This document shows, piece by piece, positions 54,006-64,000 of a DNA stretch of 64,000 bases (its first letter is position 1; every line of letters starts with the position of its first letter). The notes under the pieces were generated by a model. The model was not told the origin of the DNA. It did no database searches and saw only the letters and a list, made by a program, of their open reading frames with translations. The DNA is from Diphasiastrum complanatum (lineage: Eukaryota > Streptophyta > Lycopodiopsida > Lycopodiales > Lycopodiaceae), in NCBI GenBank assembly GCA_029204225.1, contig CM055097.1, positions 40,713,028 through 40,777,027 of the forward strand, written 5' to 3'. The translations under genes were made by a program, and so were the position numbers.

Positions 54006-55104
54006 TGTTGTTCACAGATTCACTAATTCTGTGAACATGTTTTTCTCTTTTTGTTGCTTATCTCTCTCGGATTACTTCTGTTGTTATGGTTCTTTGTGAT
54101 TACTCTTCTTATTAGAACGGTTACAGAGCAGAAGCAATATTCAAGGATGCATTACGTATTTCCCAGCCTGTCAGTGGGTAACTCAAATCTGATACTCGGC
54201 TACATGCATACACTAGCCATGCAGCCATCTACAGCTCAAGCAGATCAACGTTCAGCACAGAGAGCAATCCTACTACTAACTACTGAATCAAAGAACAATC
54301 AAGAACTAGATTAGCTACTGAAACTAAAACAAGATTCAAGAAACAAGAAACAAGATTCCTAGCAGCATTTAACAATCTAGGAATCAAGAAACACACATTA
54401 CTTGATGCCTAGATTATCCAAGAACATCAAGAACTAGAATGCCAAGACTATGCAAGATTTACACCACATTTCTAGCCTCTATAGTTTACTTGAATGCTGA
54501 TTTCTACAAGATTCCACAAGCAAGAACTGAAGCTAATCCACAACTAAGCAAGAACAAGAAACAAGAACCTAGTTAATCCACAAGCAAGGAATCACGCATT
54601 CTCATAGAAATATCACTCAAGATCATTGCCATAAACAAGGAGCTTAGTGATCTTCAAAAACTCGTGGAGGATCTTCTTTATTAGCTCAAGAGAACTTGAA
54701 AATACAATCAAAAGCTCCCTTACAAGAGAGGGGGGCCCTTAAATGAGCAAGAAGGCTGTCCATGTGGAGCCCATGTGGTAATTCCACTAAATTAGAAATT
54801 ACATGTGGAATTTGCCCTTCCACTAGAGGTCACCATCAAAAGGTGGCTGACTCTTACTATTTTAAGGGGGGTCTACATTTATTAAAACTTTTCAAGAAAA
54901 TGTTACTAGCTCCTACATGGTCATTCCTTCTTTGGGATATACCATGTAGGCTCACATAGTTAATCACTATCTTCCTAGCTAGTATTTCCTCGGCTCTCAT
55001 GCTCGGCTCTCAGCTTCTTCTGCTCTCTTCCTTCTAAGACCTCCTCGATCATGGGTGAGAGATAACTTATGTCTCCAGCTTGGCTTGGCACTAGAGAATC
55101 GGCA
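54006..55104. repeat. Probable 1.1-kb solo LTR inserted in the Gypsy
   Basis: The Gypsy integrase reading is broken precisely between RRQFF and WWPKM. The insert begins TGTTGTTCACAG and ends GAATCGGCA, TG...CA ends, and is flanked by AAAAT (54001-54005) and AAAAA (55105-55109). Removing the insert and one A-tract restores the CCAAAAAATTGCC found at the same site in the other Gypsy (35040). The left end holds a perfect hairpin GTTCACAGA...TCTGTGAAC. No pol genes lie inside. Confidence 0.6.
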
Positions 55105-56520
55105 AAAAATTGCCTTCGAATTAAGTCGTGTTCTTTGTATACCTGGATGTCCTGTGCATGGACTATCATGACACTCATGCAAGATTTGGGCCCTTACAGT
55201 GTCATTCTTCGGTACACACACCTTTCCTTTACGAAGCAAAATTTTATTTTGAATTAGAAAATCCGTTTCAATCTTTCCCTGATTCTAGGAATCTTGCAAA
55301 CTGAATCGACTCCCAAAAGTACTTGTTGCCAATACTTTCCAAAAAAGCGATCGGACTCATATAGTCCTTGAAGAGACTGAAACAACCTCGATTCTATAAC
55401 AGTACAATTGATTAATAACCGATAACCGACTCAAATCATCTGCTAGAGTATTTTGACTTCCTTTACAATAACATATAGAAAAGTCAAAGATTTACATCAG
55501 CTTAGCCCATCTAGCTTGCCTCCCCTTTAAATCTGTAGCATCACAGAAATATCAAAGAGTCTGATGGTCCGTCAAAACTTCAAATCTAGCTCCATACAAA
55601 TAATGTCGTCAAATTTTCAAGGAATGAACAATTGCAAACAGTTTCTTCTCGTAGGTACAATACCTAGACTGAGCAGGATTGAGTTTCTTGCTTTCATAAG
55701 CCACAAGATGTCCATCTTGCATCAAAACAACTCCAATAGCATAACCACTGTTATCGGTCCTAACCACAAAAGCCTTATTAGGATCGCCAATAATTACTAT
55801 TGGTGCCGAAGTGACACTTTTCTTAAGCAACTCAAAACAATTATTCGTATCCTCCGTCCACACCACTAGTGGACTCTTAGCCCTCCGGCTTAGCTTCTTA
55901 TAGCCTTTCAAGGCCTGGGTAAGGGGAAATGCCAATCGAGCAAATTGGGGAATAAGCTGACGGAACAATCCTACAAACCCCAAGAAAGATTTGATTTCTC
56001 GAACTATGGTGAGAATAGGCCAATCAACAACCCTCTGGATACGATCGGCCTCAATCTCCACTCCCCATTCGGAAATCTTATGCCCCAAGTAGGACAATTC
56101 CTTAGCAAAAAAGTCACACTTAGACTCCTTGGCAAAGAGCTTTTCCCTAAGATGCTCTTTATGTTCCGCCAAAGTCTTACTGAACAATAGGATATCATCT
56201 AAGAATACCACTACGAATCCTCCCAAATATGGCCTGAACAAATTGTTCATCATTTGTTGGAAAGTTGCCGATGCATTGGTCCAACAGCATGAAATTCTAG
56301 TTTTTCAGAATAATCCTGAATGTGCAATTCTACATCAGAAACAACAAAATCCATCAAATCGGAATCACTTCTCGATGCCATTGTCACACGGTATTTTTTT
56401 CCTCACTTTTTCTGGTAGGAAGGTTTAGCGTCTGCACCAAATTTACATTAATAAAGTTATGAGTGGATCCCGTGTCAAAAAGAACATTAACAACTTAATC
56501 ATTAACTTTACCTTCAATAC
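55105..56520 (-). pseudogene. Gypsy RT, RNase H and protease, second element
   Basis: The minus-strand integrase zinc half (VRAQILHECHDSPCTGHPGI, 54997-55239) is followed upstream by RNase H and RT. 55609-56253 has FQQMMNNLFRPYLGGFVVVF-type text with intact FLDDILLFSK, then FLGFVGLFRQLIPQFA and VVRTDNSGYAIGVVLMQDG. A deletion then brings the protease close: VVNVLFDTGSTHNFINVNLV at about 56430-56500 with an intact D-T-G. The RT fingers and all of gag are missing. Confidence 0.85.
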
Positions 56521-57249
56521 ATAGGCATGTAACAAGCATTCTCATTTGCTATTCAATACTTGCTAATTCTCTTTGTGTGTTTGCTTTTGCTTTCTAGCTT
56601 ACATGTTTTTGATTTCGATTGTTAATATTTCTCCATTTGCATGCACAATGAGCAAATGAGCTAATCTCCCCTATCACTCTCTTTCTCTCCCTCTTGCTCT
56701 ACTTCTGCTATCTATCTATCTCCCTCTCTTCTCTTCTTCTCTCCCTCCTTCACCTTAAAATCATGATGTGTGTGTTAGAGTAGGGAAGGGTGGTGTTAAA
56801 GAGTGGTAGTGTTAGGAAAAAGAGTAGGAAGAATCTAGAATTAGCATCTTGACATAGTTAGGTACCTATCCAGTGATCTAACACTCTTTGACAGGTGGAA
56901 GGGCTGCTCACTAACTATATCTACCAACCTACAGTGGTGCTGATGCCGGTGATAGGTTTCACTAACTAGTTTAGTTGCATTTTTAGTTGTTTTTGCTTTT
57001 TTAGAGCATTTTAAGGTGGATTTTGGGTAGAGTTAGCTTGCTTTTTGTACTTTCTTGTGCTTGGACTGTTCACAGCTAGCGGAGGATGTGTGAGAGGGTA
57101 GTGGAGACCCAAAACGGCCTCTAAGGGCTTGACATCCAACTAAAAACTTTGAAAAACCCCTAAAAACATTCAAATCTACATTTTGGAGGGAAAAGAGGCA
57201 AAAATCTCATCAAATTCTATTTTCTCCAAAATCAATCATGCTTGGAACC
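56521..57249. other. No supported gene
   Basis: The region is CT-rich at 56665-56760 and otherwise unremarkable. Gypsy homology ends near 56520. Confidence 0.4.
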
Positions 57250-58130
57250 AACCTTTGCATGACTGATAGCAGCTCCAAGGTATTGTCCCAGACTAGCACA
57301 GAAGCCTACAAGAGTTAGTTCCAAGCAGATCTTGAAAAGTAAAAAAAAAAACCATAAAAATTTCAAAAAACCCTTGTAAAAAACCAAAACAATTTCAAAA
57401 CATTGAACCAACCTTCGTAGAGCCCTCTGAAGTTCCATCTCAGTGAGACAAGGACACAGAAGAGGCTGCAAAAGTTTATTCCTAGAGAAATTGCCCCTAC
57501 AAAGGTTCCCAAGGAAAAAAAGATGGGAAATGAGCTGAGAACCCTCGTAGACATCAGTTTTTTGGAGTTCTACTAGCAGGTAACCTTCGTAGAGAATTTT
57601 GGAATTCCATCTCAGTAACACAAGGACACAAAAGAGTTTGCGAGAATTAGTTTAATTCCAATAAGTCAAAAAGTGGATTTAATTACTGAAAAATCAACAA
57701 AATTAGAAGATCCAAAAAATTCTTCTAGAGCTAACCTTTGCAGCCATTCCATTGGCTTTAGAATGTCATTTTACATCAGTGATAAAATCTGGCGAGAGTT
57801 AGTACAAATTATTGGAGAAGATCAGAGAAAAAAAGTGTTTATGAACCCTGTGAAATTTTCATTTCCTTCAAGAGTTAACCTTCGTAGACTTTTTCAGAGC
57901 TAGATCCATACCAGATACAGCTCCTGTAAATCCTGCAAGAGTTACTTCCCAATAGTTTTTGAGAAATCAAGATTTTTCTACTGCAAAACAGTGAAAGAAC
58001 CTTTGCACAGCCAACCCTCACACAAGTAACCTTTGTAGACCAGATCAATAGTTAGATCTACATGAGATCCAGCTATTGTGAAAATTTCAGGCCGATCGGA
58101 GAAAGGATGAAAAAGTTATCAAGGAAAAAC
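57250..58130. repeat. Degenerate tandem array of about 150-bp units
   Basis: The phrase AACCTTCGTAGA or AACCTTTGCA recurs at 57250, 57410, 57582, 57733, 57877 and about 58000-58028. Each is usually followed some 50-90 bp later by a CAAGAGTTAGTTCC-like phrase. Units are strongly diverged. Related phrases occur at 61780-62125, one of them inverted. It probably belongs to the LTR or untranslated part of the Gypsy that follows. Confidence 0.65.
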
Positions 58131-58260
58131 CACCGGAAGAGGCCTAAAATTACACTATCAGCCAATCACATTGATCCGATCCCTTAAGATCTAGATTGAA
58201 TTCCATTGTACTAGAAAGATCCATCCTTGGACTCTACCGCCGAATGAATCTGAGATCCGG

Positions 58261-61200
58261 ATGATCAATTGCGAGAAGAACAATGAATCAAAAGCACCAA
58301 ACCTTCCTAGAGTTGCAGTTGCGCAAATCGAGACAGAACCAGAACCAGCAGCAATGGATCCTATGGGTCAACCTGTACTTGTTGTCGCACCCTTGCGAGC
58401 AGTCTGGAGGGCACCACAAATGGAAATACCTAAGTACGATGGGTCATTAGATCCTATCAGATTCCTCCAGATCTATGAGCAAGCATGCAAAATTTATGGC
58501 AAACGGACACCGGCAGAGAAATTGATGATGTTCTCGATGTCTCTAGTAGCAGTAGCACAAGATTGATTCTTCAACCTATCGAAAGAAGAAAAAACCACTT
58601 GGGAAAGCAGCTCTCATCACACGCTTTAGACCAAGGAAGTTCCTAGAAGATCCGTTTCTCTTGTTGAGCAAAGTCAAGATGGAAAAAAGAGAGGACTACA
58701 TAGAGCGGGTCAAACACTCAAGGTCCGAATGTAACGCAGCCCTAACTCCCGATCATGCGGTGATTATGTGGTTTCTCGTGGGGTTGCCACGTAGTATCAG
58801 AAGAGAACTAAAAAGACGAGAGCAATATGCTATATTGTAGGAAGCAATGGAAGTGACTCTGAAACAGATATTGTGAGATGGACGGATGCATTGGCGACCG
58901 TTGACTGTATGGCTGGACATGCTTGTCAACCGGATTCAGATCTAAAACCTAGCACATCTTCACCCAAGTGCTATACCATGGACACACCAATCACTTTCGG
59001 GGTGAATATGATCAATGTAGCATGGCTATCAACAGAAGCTATTGAGGACCCTGTGGACGATAATTTAGTCCCTTGGCAACATGCTTTGACCTACAACAAG
59101 GAGACTGAGCTGACTGATGAGAAGGTCCTACAACATATGGATCCAGATCGCTATGGGATGAAGAAAGTACCAAGCCACCACCGAAATCCGCAATGGCTAA
59201 GGTCTCCAAGATAGATCCACCCAAGACACCTGCCAACAGGAAGAATCAGCTGAGACAACATTATAACCAGGTGATTCGATGGAGCAATCTATCAGAAGAG
59301 GCCATAGCTACTATGGATGTTGATATTCACAATCATGAAACGAATATCACACCAATTCCTAAGAAAGACAACAAGGAAGAACCCAACTACATGGGTAGAA
59401 AAGAAAAAACGAAAGTGTTGGAGTCCTTGAAGTCGGTCTGAATGGACCCAGACATAGCGTCATCATCCTCACAGATGATTGATAGCCCAAAGATTAAAAG
59501 TCGGACTAAGATCAATATTCTGAAGGAGGAATCCCAGCAAACGCCAGTTCATGAGATGCCAGAAACCTTCAAGAACTATACCTTAGACGACGTAGTAATC
59601 ATGATGTTGCAAGCTCAACGAGAACCTGAGCAGTGGAACAAGTCTTCGAAGGACGTACATGGACACAACTGATGATTTAGTTGAGCCAGGTGAAGAAGAG
59701 AAGATCGTGCATGTGCGAGAACAGTTGACACCCACTCAATCCAGAAGATTATGTGCATTATTGGTGGAATACAAAGATTGTTTTGCTTTGAATTACAGTG
59801 ATCTGAAGGGTATACCACCAACCATAGTCCAGCACACCATACCCTTGGTGGATGGGGCAGTCCCAAGGTGAGCCGTTACTACTGATGCAACCCGAACTAT
59901 ACAAAACTAATCAAGCGGGAGTTGTAGAAATTGCTAGATGTGGATTTCATTTATGAAATCGAGCACACTAAATGGGTGTCGCCGATAGTCATAGTATCCA
60001 AGAAGAATGGCAAAATGTGAATATGTGTGAACCTAAAAGTGTTAAATGCAATCAACAAGAAGAATCATTTTCCCTTACGATTTATGGAAAGTGTCCTAGA
60101 CAGAGTAGCAGGAGCAAAAGCCTACAGTTTCCTGGATGGTTTCAGTGGCTACAATTAGGTGAAAATAGCTTTGCGAGATCAGCACAAAACAATGTTTGCC
60201 ACGAAATGGAAAATCTATGCCTACAAAGTGATGTCGTTTGGACTTTGCAATGTCCCAAGCATCTTTCAATGAGTTATGCAGGCGACATTCAAAGAGTATT
60301 CGAAAAAAAATTGGAGATATTCTTGGATAATCTGTCCATGCACGGATCAAACTCTGAGCACTTATTAAATTTGTAAAAGGTGTTGAACAAATGCCGCGAA
60401 TATCACTTTTCGAAGTTAGCATGACCAATCTACAAACTCACAATGAAACCATATTGGACAAAGGAAGCCCTACAGGCTTTTCAGAAACTTAAAGACACAT
60501 TGGTCTCAGCACAATATTATGCCCACCCAATTGGTCCATAGAGTTTTATGTGCATACGGACGCATCGAAGTATGCAGTGGGAGCAGTCTTAACCCATCTA
60601 GGTGAACACAAAAAATATTTTCCAATCCAACGAGCAACTGCCAAGTTCCTAATATGATCGCAGAAGTCATTTCATCAATGAGACCATCAAGATCATGTTG
60701 GAGGAATTCTTTGTGATCCATAGATTCAGCACGTCTTATTATTCTCGCAGTAATGGGCAGGTGGAATCATCCAATAAGGTCTTGTGTAGCGTGATCACGA
60801 AAACAATTTAAGCTAGCAGATCTGATTGGGAGCACAAGTTACATACTGGTCTATGGGCATTCAGGACATCATATAAGAGAAGCACTGATCACATGCCATT
60901 TCAACAGGTTTATGGTCAGGATGTAGTTATGCCATTGGAGTTTTTGGTACCATCATTAAGGATTGCCACAACGCAACGTCTTGATGAATCCAAATCTCTA
61001 CAATTATGCCATGAAGCATTAAATAAACTTTGTGAGACATGCTTACTAGTTGTGCATGCATTGGCAGCTGAGAAAGAATGACGCAAGGCATGGCATGATT
61101 GTCGATTGCACAAGAAAGATCTCGATCAAGAGATTTGGTTCTCATGTATAGAACCAAAGCGATCAAGGGAAAGTTGAAGCTCACTGGTGAAGGCCCGTAC

Positions 61201-61290
61201 CGTGAAAAGGAAATCCTGAGCCATGGAGCCATGAATCTCGAACAGTTAGATGGGACACCATTTGACACGCCCATCAATGGTGGCTGACTT
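58261..61290 (+). pseudogene. Decayed non-chromoviral Gypsy gag-pol
   Basis: The plus strand has gag with WRAPQMEIPKYDGSLDPIRF and LQIYEQACKIYGKRTPAEKL (58261-58566). Then comes a segment before RT, ALLVEYKDCFALNYSDLKGI followed by PPTIVQHTIPLVDGAVPR (59659-59871). RT follows in pieces (KWVSPIVIVSKKNGK, YSFLDGFSGYN, KVMSFGLCNVPSIFQ, about 59950-60280). RNase H is FYVHTDASKYAVGAVLTHLG (about 60540) and integrase tail SYYSRSNGQVESSNKVLCSV then WAFRTSYKRSTDHMPFQQVY (about 60730-60910). The wording suggests the Tat/Ogre-type branch. Many stops and frame shifts; no chromodomain. Confidence 0.82.
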
Positions 61291-62556
61291 CACAAGTATT
61301 GGCCACCTCAATGAAGCAGATCAAGGATGGTGATGACAAGTCACAATTAGTTACATCTTCAGGGTCATCATAGCCAGATCCAGAAAAATCTAGTTAGATC
61401 AAGACAGTTCCATCAAGATCCAGCAAAATCTGATTAGATCCGATAACATCCGACAAGATCCAAGTGGGATCTAGATCCAAATAAGATCAATCGGGCAGTA
61501 GATCATCAGATGACACCAATCAACCTCCAAACTTGAGGATCAGAAACATCGAGCTCAATAAAAAGTAGCAAAATGAAGGCAAATATTACTTAATCTGATG
61601 GATCAGCTACCAATTTTTCATAAAAACTATCACAGAGCTCTTCATAGTTAGATCTGACTTGGATGCAACAGTACACCAATCTGGCAGAGTTAGGAATCAG
61701 AGAATTTCAAAATATCACCAAAAAACACCCAAGAAGAGCACTTTTTTCAAGATTTTTTGGGATCCCTTGGGAACTAACTCTTGCAGGTTTGTCAGTCACT
61801 AGATCTGACTCAGATGAATCTATAAAATTTCTGCGAGAGTAACTGATGTAAAAATCATCAATTTTGAGTGTATGCAAGGATTCTGGAAGGCGGAATCTTT
61901 GAAAACTTCGTAGAGCATCAAGATGTCAAAACCAATCTTCTCAGACACCCAAAATGGATTCAAAACAGTGAAAGCGACCTAGCTACATGGTCAGAACATG
62001 AAAGTTAGCCATATAAAAAAGTTACATGAGAGTTCCCTTCTTGAGAGAGTTGAACCCTTGTAGGAACTGCTGAACCCTCGCAGAACCTTGGCATCTAGAT
62101 CACCTACTGAACCTTCGTACACTTTTTTGGGGTCTTATAATTTTGTGAAGAAGGTTCTTGCCAATTTTGGTAAAGAACTGAGCTGTGGAAAGTGCACTTC
62201 TCCTAATACACACTCTAATTTTCTTCTATATAACGGAGAAGTTTGATTCATTTGGCACTTCTTACAGTGAAGCTCTACCGAAATCTTCCGTGAATTTTCA
62301 AAGCGTTCAGATTGCGACCAAACTTCGCCTACACCTACATCTGCCATCATAACTACTTGCTTTACACTCATTGCCCACTTACACTACTTACTTTACACTC
62401 ATTATCTACTTTTTCACCTACTTTTGAGCGTTATACACCTTTCCAGTTTTTTCCAACCTTTTCCCCAATTTTTAATGCCTTTTTAGCCCTTTTTGAAAAT
62501 ATTTTTCTATTTTTCCATCCTCATCTTCTTCCACCGTAATCTGACCCGCTAATATA
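61291..62556. other. 3' region of the decayed Gypsy, no supported gene
   Basis: AGATCCAGCAAAATC-type phrases recur at 61370-61480. Phrases such as CTGAACCTTCGTACAC (about 62105) and GGGAACTAACTCTTGCAGG (about 61769) match the array at 57250-58130 in direct and inverted orientation. No reading frame is supported. Confidence 0.45.
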
Positions 62557-62907
62557 ATGGCCTCAGCTTCTAGACCTACCAACCAGCCATCCAGTCCATC
62601 TGACGACTCCCTTACCCCCAAGGATGTCATCAAGAATGACATTTCTTCTGACATGCAAATCTGGCCACTGCTTGCGGATTCCTTGGTCACGTTGTGGGTC
62701 CAGACAGTCGGACCTCTCCTGCAAGCGATGGGCATTTACCCATCCATATTCACAGCTATGCTTAACATGCCTCTTGTTCTCATGGCCTACGCCATGTGGG
62801 ACAAGAAAAAGGCCCGCTTCTATGTCCGATACAAAAACAAGATGTATCGGGTGCGTGTCAATATGGACGCACTTGCGGCAATAGGAATTGTCTCTGGTAC
62901 TCGCTAA
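62557..62907 (+). CDS. Unrecognised 116-residue open frame
   Basis: Starts MASASRPTNQPSSPSDDSLT and ends AAIGIVSGTR and a stop. The N-terminal 35 residues are Ser/Pro-rich. A mildly hydrophobic segment (SIFTAMLNMPLVLMAYAMW) lies around residues 67-85. Base composition is richer in C than the AT-rich surroundings. I do not recognise a family. It may be an extra frame of a Gypsy element or part of a larger gene running off the window. No splice or promoter evidence. Confidence 0.3.
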   Translation: MASASRPTNQPSSPSDDSLTPKDVIKNDISSDMQIWPLLADSLVTLWVQTVGPLLQAMGIYPSIFTAMLNMPLVLMAYAMWDKKKARFYVRYKNKMYRVRVNMDALAAIGIVSGTR

Positions 62908-62996
62908 AAACCCTCCCATAGTAGTGCTTTGCTCTCACCCAACCCTTTCTAAATCCACTGGGCCCCGAAACTCAGCTAAAGACTAACAATGGGTAT

Positions 62997-63188
62997 TTGA
63001 TAGAAACTATTAATAACCCCATCGTCCAATCAGCAGCATATCTGCTGAATAACTTTCTAGTCGTTTCATCCTTGCGCAAGGAGCGCATCCAATCTAATCG
63101 TACCTTCCACCTTTGTTCTGAAGAGCTAAGGCTGGTCGTTAAACCAAACTCACGCAACCGGATGGCTGCCGAGGCCCCTGTTGTGTAA
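62997..63188 (+). other. Short open stretch, possible exon
   Basis: Reads MIETINNPIVQSAAYLLNNF, then LVVSSLRKERIQSNRT and ends AAEAPVV with a stop. It lies 90 bp after the previous frame on the same strand and may belong with it. No family recognised. Confidence 0.2.
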
Positions 63189-63311
63189 CCTTGCCTGTAT
63201 AGTTCTCGAACAGAAGGTTCGAATTACATCGCTCTGTCATACTTTCTACTAACATTCCTCACGTTAACCTCTACTCACTCCGCTGCTACAAACACGTCGT
63301 CCAGCAAAAGA

Positions 63312-63869
63312 ATGTGTGGTGCTGCCTCCACCTCCGCTAGTCCTCCTACAACTCGTCAATGAACCGCGCCATCTCAGGCTTCTTCCTCAACCACTACCTC
63401 TGCGTCCGCACAAAAGACCACTCTCACTTCCTCCATCACTCCCATCACCATTCCCGTTTCGACCCCAGCCTCTACTACCATTACTTTTTTCATTCCCTTG
63501 GCTACTGCCACTACCACTGTTTCTACTCCACCTACCACCATCAACCCTCTCGATTCCCAATTGTCCCCTAGCACCCTAGCATGGCTCAACCAAATCAACT
63601 TCTCACCTCCTGCCTCTCCTTCATCTTCATCCATCTTTACCACCACCCTCCAGTTTCCTTCTGTTCATCCCATCCACTCATTTGAAAACCCCATTCTTGC
63701 ACCTCTTTCCACCACTGCTACTCCTATCACGCCTCTCACTTCACCTTTGAAGGCTGCCGAGGGTGACAAACCGTTGTCCGATGAAGCATTTGTGCAGCAC
63801 ACATTTGTAGTCTCACCTCTTCGAGCTGATCCCACTGCACCAGAGGGCATGCGCAACCAGAAAACCTAA
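63312..63869 (+). pseudogene. Ser/Thr/Pro-rich frame with one early stop
   Basis: From ATG at 63312 the frame MCGAASTSASPPTTRQ meets TGA at 63360-63362. It then continues open through a Ser/Thr/Pro-rich region (TTLTSSITPITIPVSTPAST, ATATTTVSTPPTTINP) to a less biased end, DEAFVQHTFVVSPLRADPTA, stopping at 63869. A CGA to TGA change would explain the stop. Low-complexity composition gives no functional clue. Confidence 0.3.
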
Positions 63870-64000
63870 TTGAAGATGATGATACAGGTGTGCAGATGAG
63901 TCAGGCGACACCACATTCTGCCCCAGCAAGAACCATACCACCGGCTGCTCCCACGGACCTCACAATGGCCTAAACCAAGCCTTGCGCATCTTTATCCAAG
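63870..64000. other. End of window, nothing recognised
   Basis: No motif in the last 130 bases; a frame may continue beyond the edge. Confidence 0.3.

Overview
The window reads as repeat-dominated nuclear DNA of a land plant. The evidence is CACTA/En-Spm transposase pieces of the plant tnp2 type, many Copia and Gypsy LTR retrotransposons (two Gypsy elements end in a chromodomain), primer-binding sites matching plant initiator tRNA-Met, degenerate CCCTAAA telomere-type repeats, long GA/CT microsatellites and GT-AG splice signals. One plausible host gene is complete: an intronless, secreted GH99-like glycosidase with a bulb-type lectin tail. To my knowledge such genes are more typical of mosses, lycophytes, ferns and microbes than of seed plants, so a non-seed plant is my guess, not a demonstrated fact.

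Layout. 0-5 kb: a GA microsatellite, probably inside a Copia LTR, and two fragments of one Copia family in opposite orientation, with a scrap of a Gypsy LTR between them. 5-8 kb: a tRNA-like (SINE-like) sequence, then the glycosidase-lectin gene on the minus strand with a TATA box. 8-14 kb: a CACTA scrap, degenerate telomere-like repeats, two CT microsatellites, a 506-bp MITE-like element and a pair of inverted arms around it. 14-17 kb: two copies of one gene 3' end and a Pro/Ser-rich broken frame. 17-31 kb: remains of Gypsy integrase, Copia RT, a CACTA tnp2 gene, a Gypsy gag and a Gypsy RT flanking a Copia, and another Copia.

31-49 kb is a nested retrotransposon cluster. A Copia with 274-bp LTRs carries a complete chromoviral Gypsy in its leader (33482-39759, target duplication CCTTC, LTRs about 4% different). 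It also carries an intact Copia in its gag gene (40296-46726, target duplication AGGAT, 655-bp LTRs with three differences, one open 1317-residue polyprotein). The intact Copia is by far the youngest element and could still be active. The host Copia breaks off at about 48.9 kb in a dense cluster of TCCACG/CGTGGA inverted repeats.

49-64 kb: AT-rich DNA; an exon with motifs of an N4/N6-type DNA methyltransferase cut by a Gypsy LTR; that chromoviral Gypsy, itself split by a probable 1.1-kb solo LTR; a degenerate array of about 150-bp units; a decayed non-chromoviral Gypsy; and C-rich frames of unknown function. Most coding signal is transposon-derived and broken. The functional candidates are the glycosidase-lectin gene and the young Copia. 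The more novel-looking items are the inverted-repeat cluster, the methyltransferase exon and the splice-bounded orphan exons near 31 kb.
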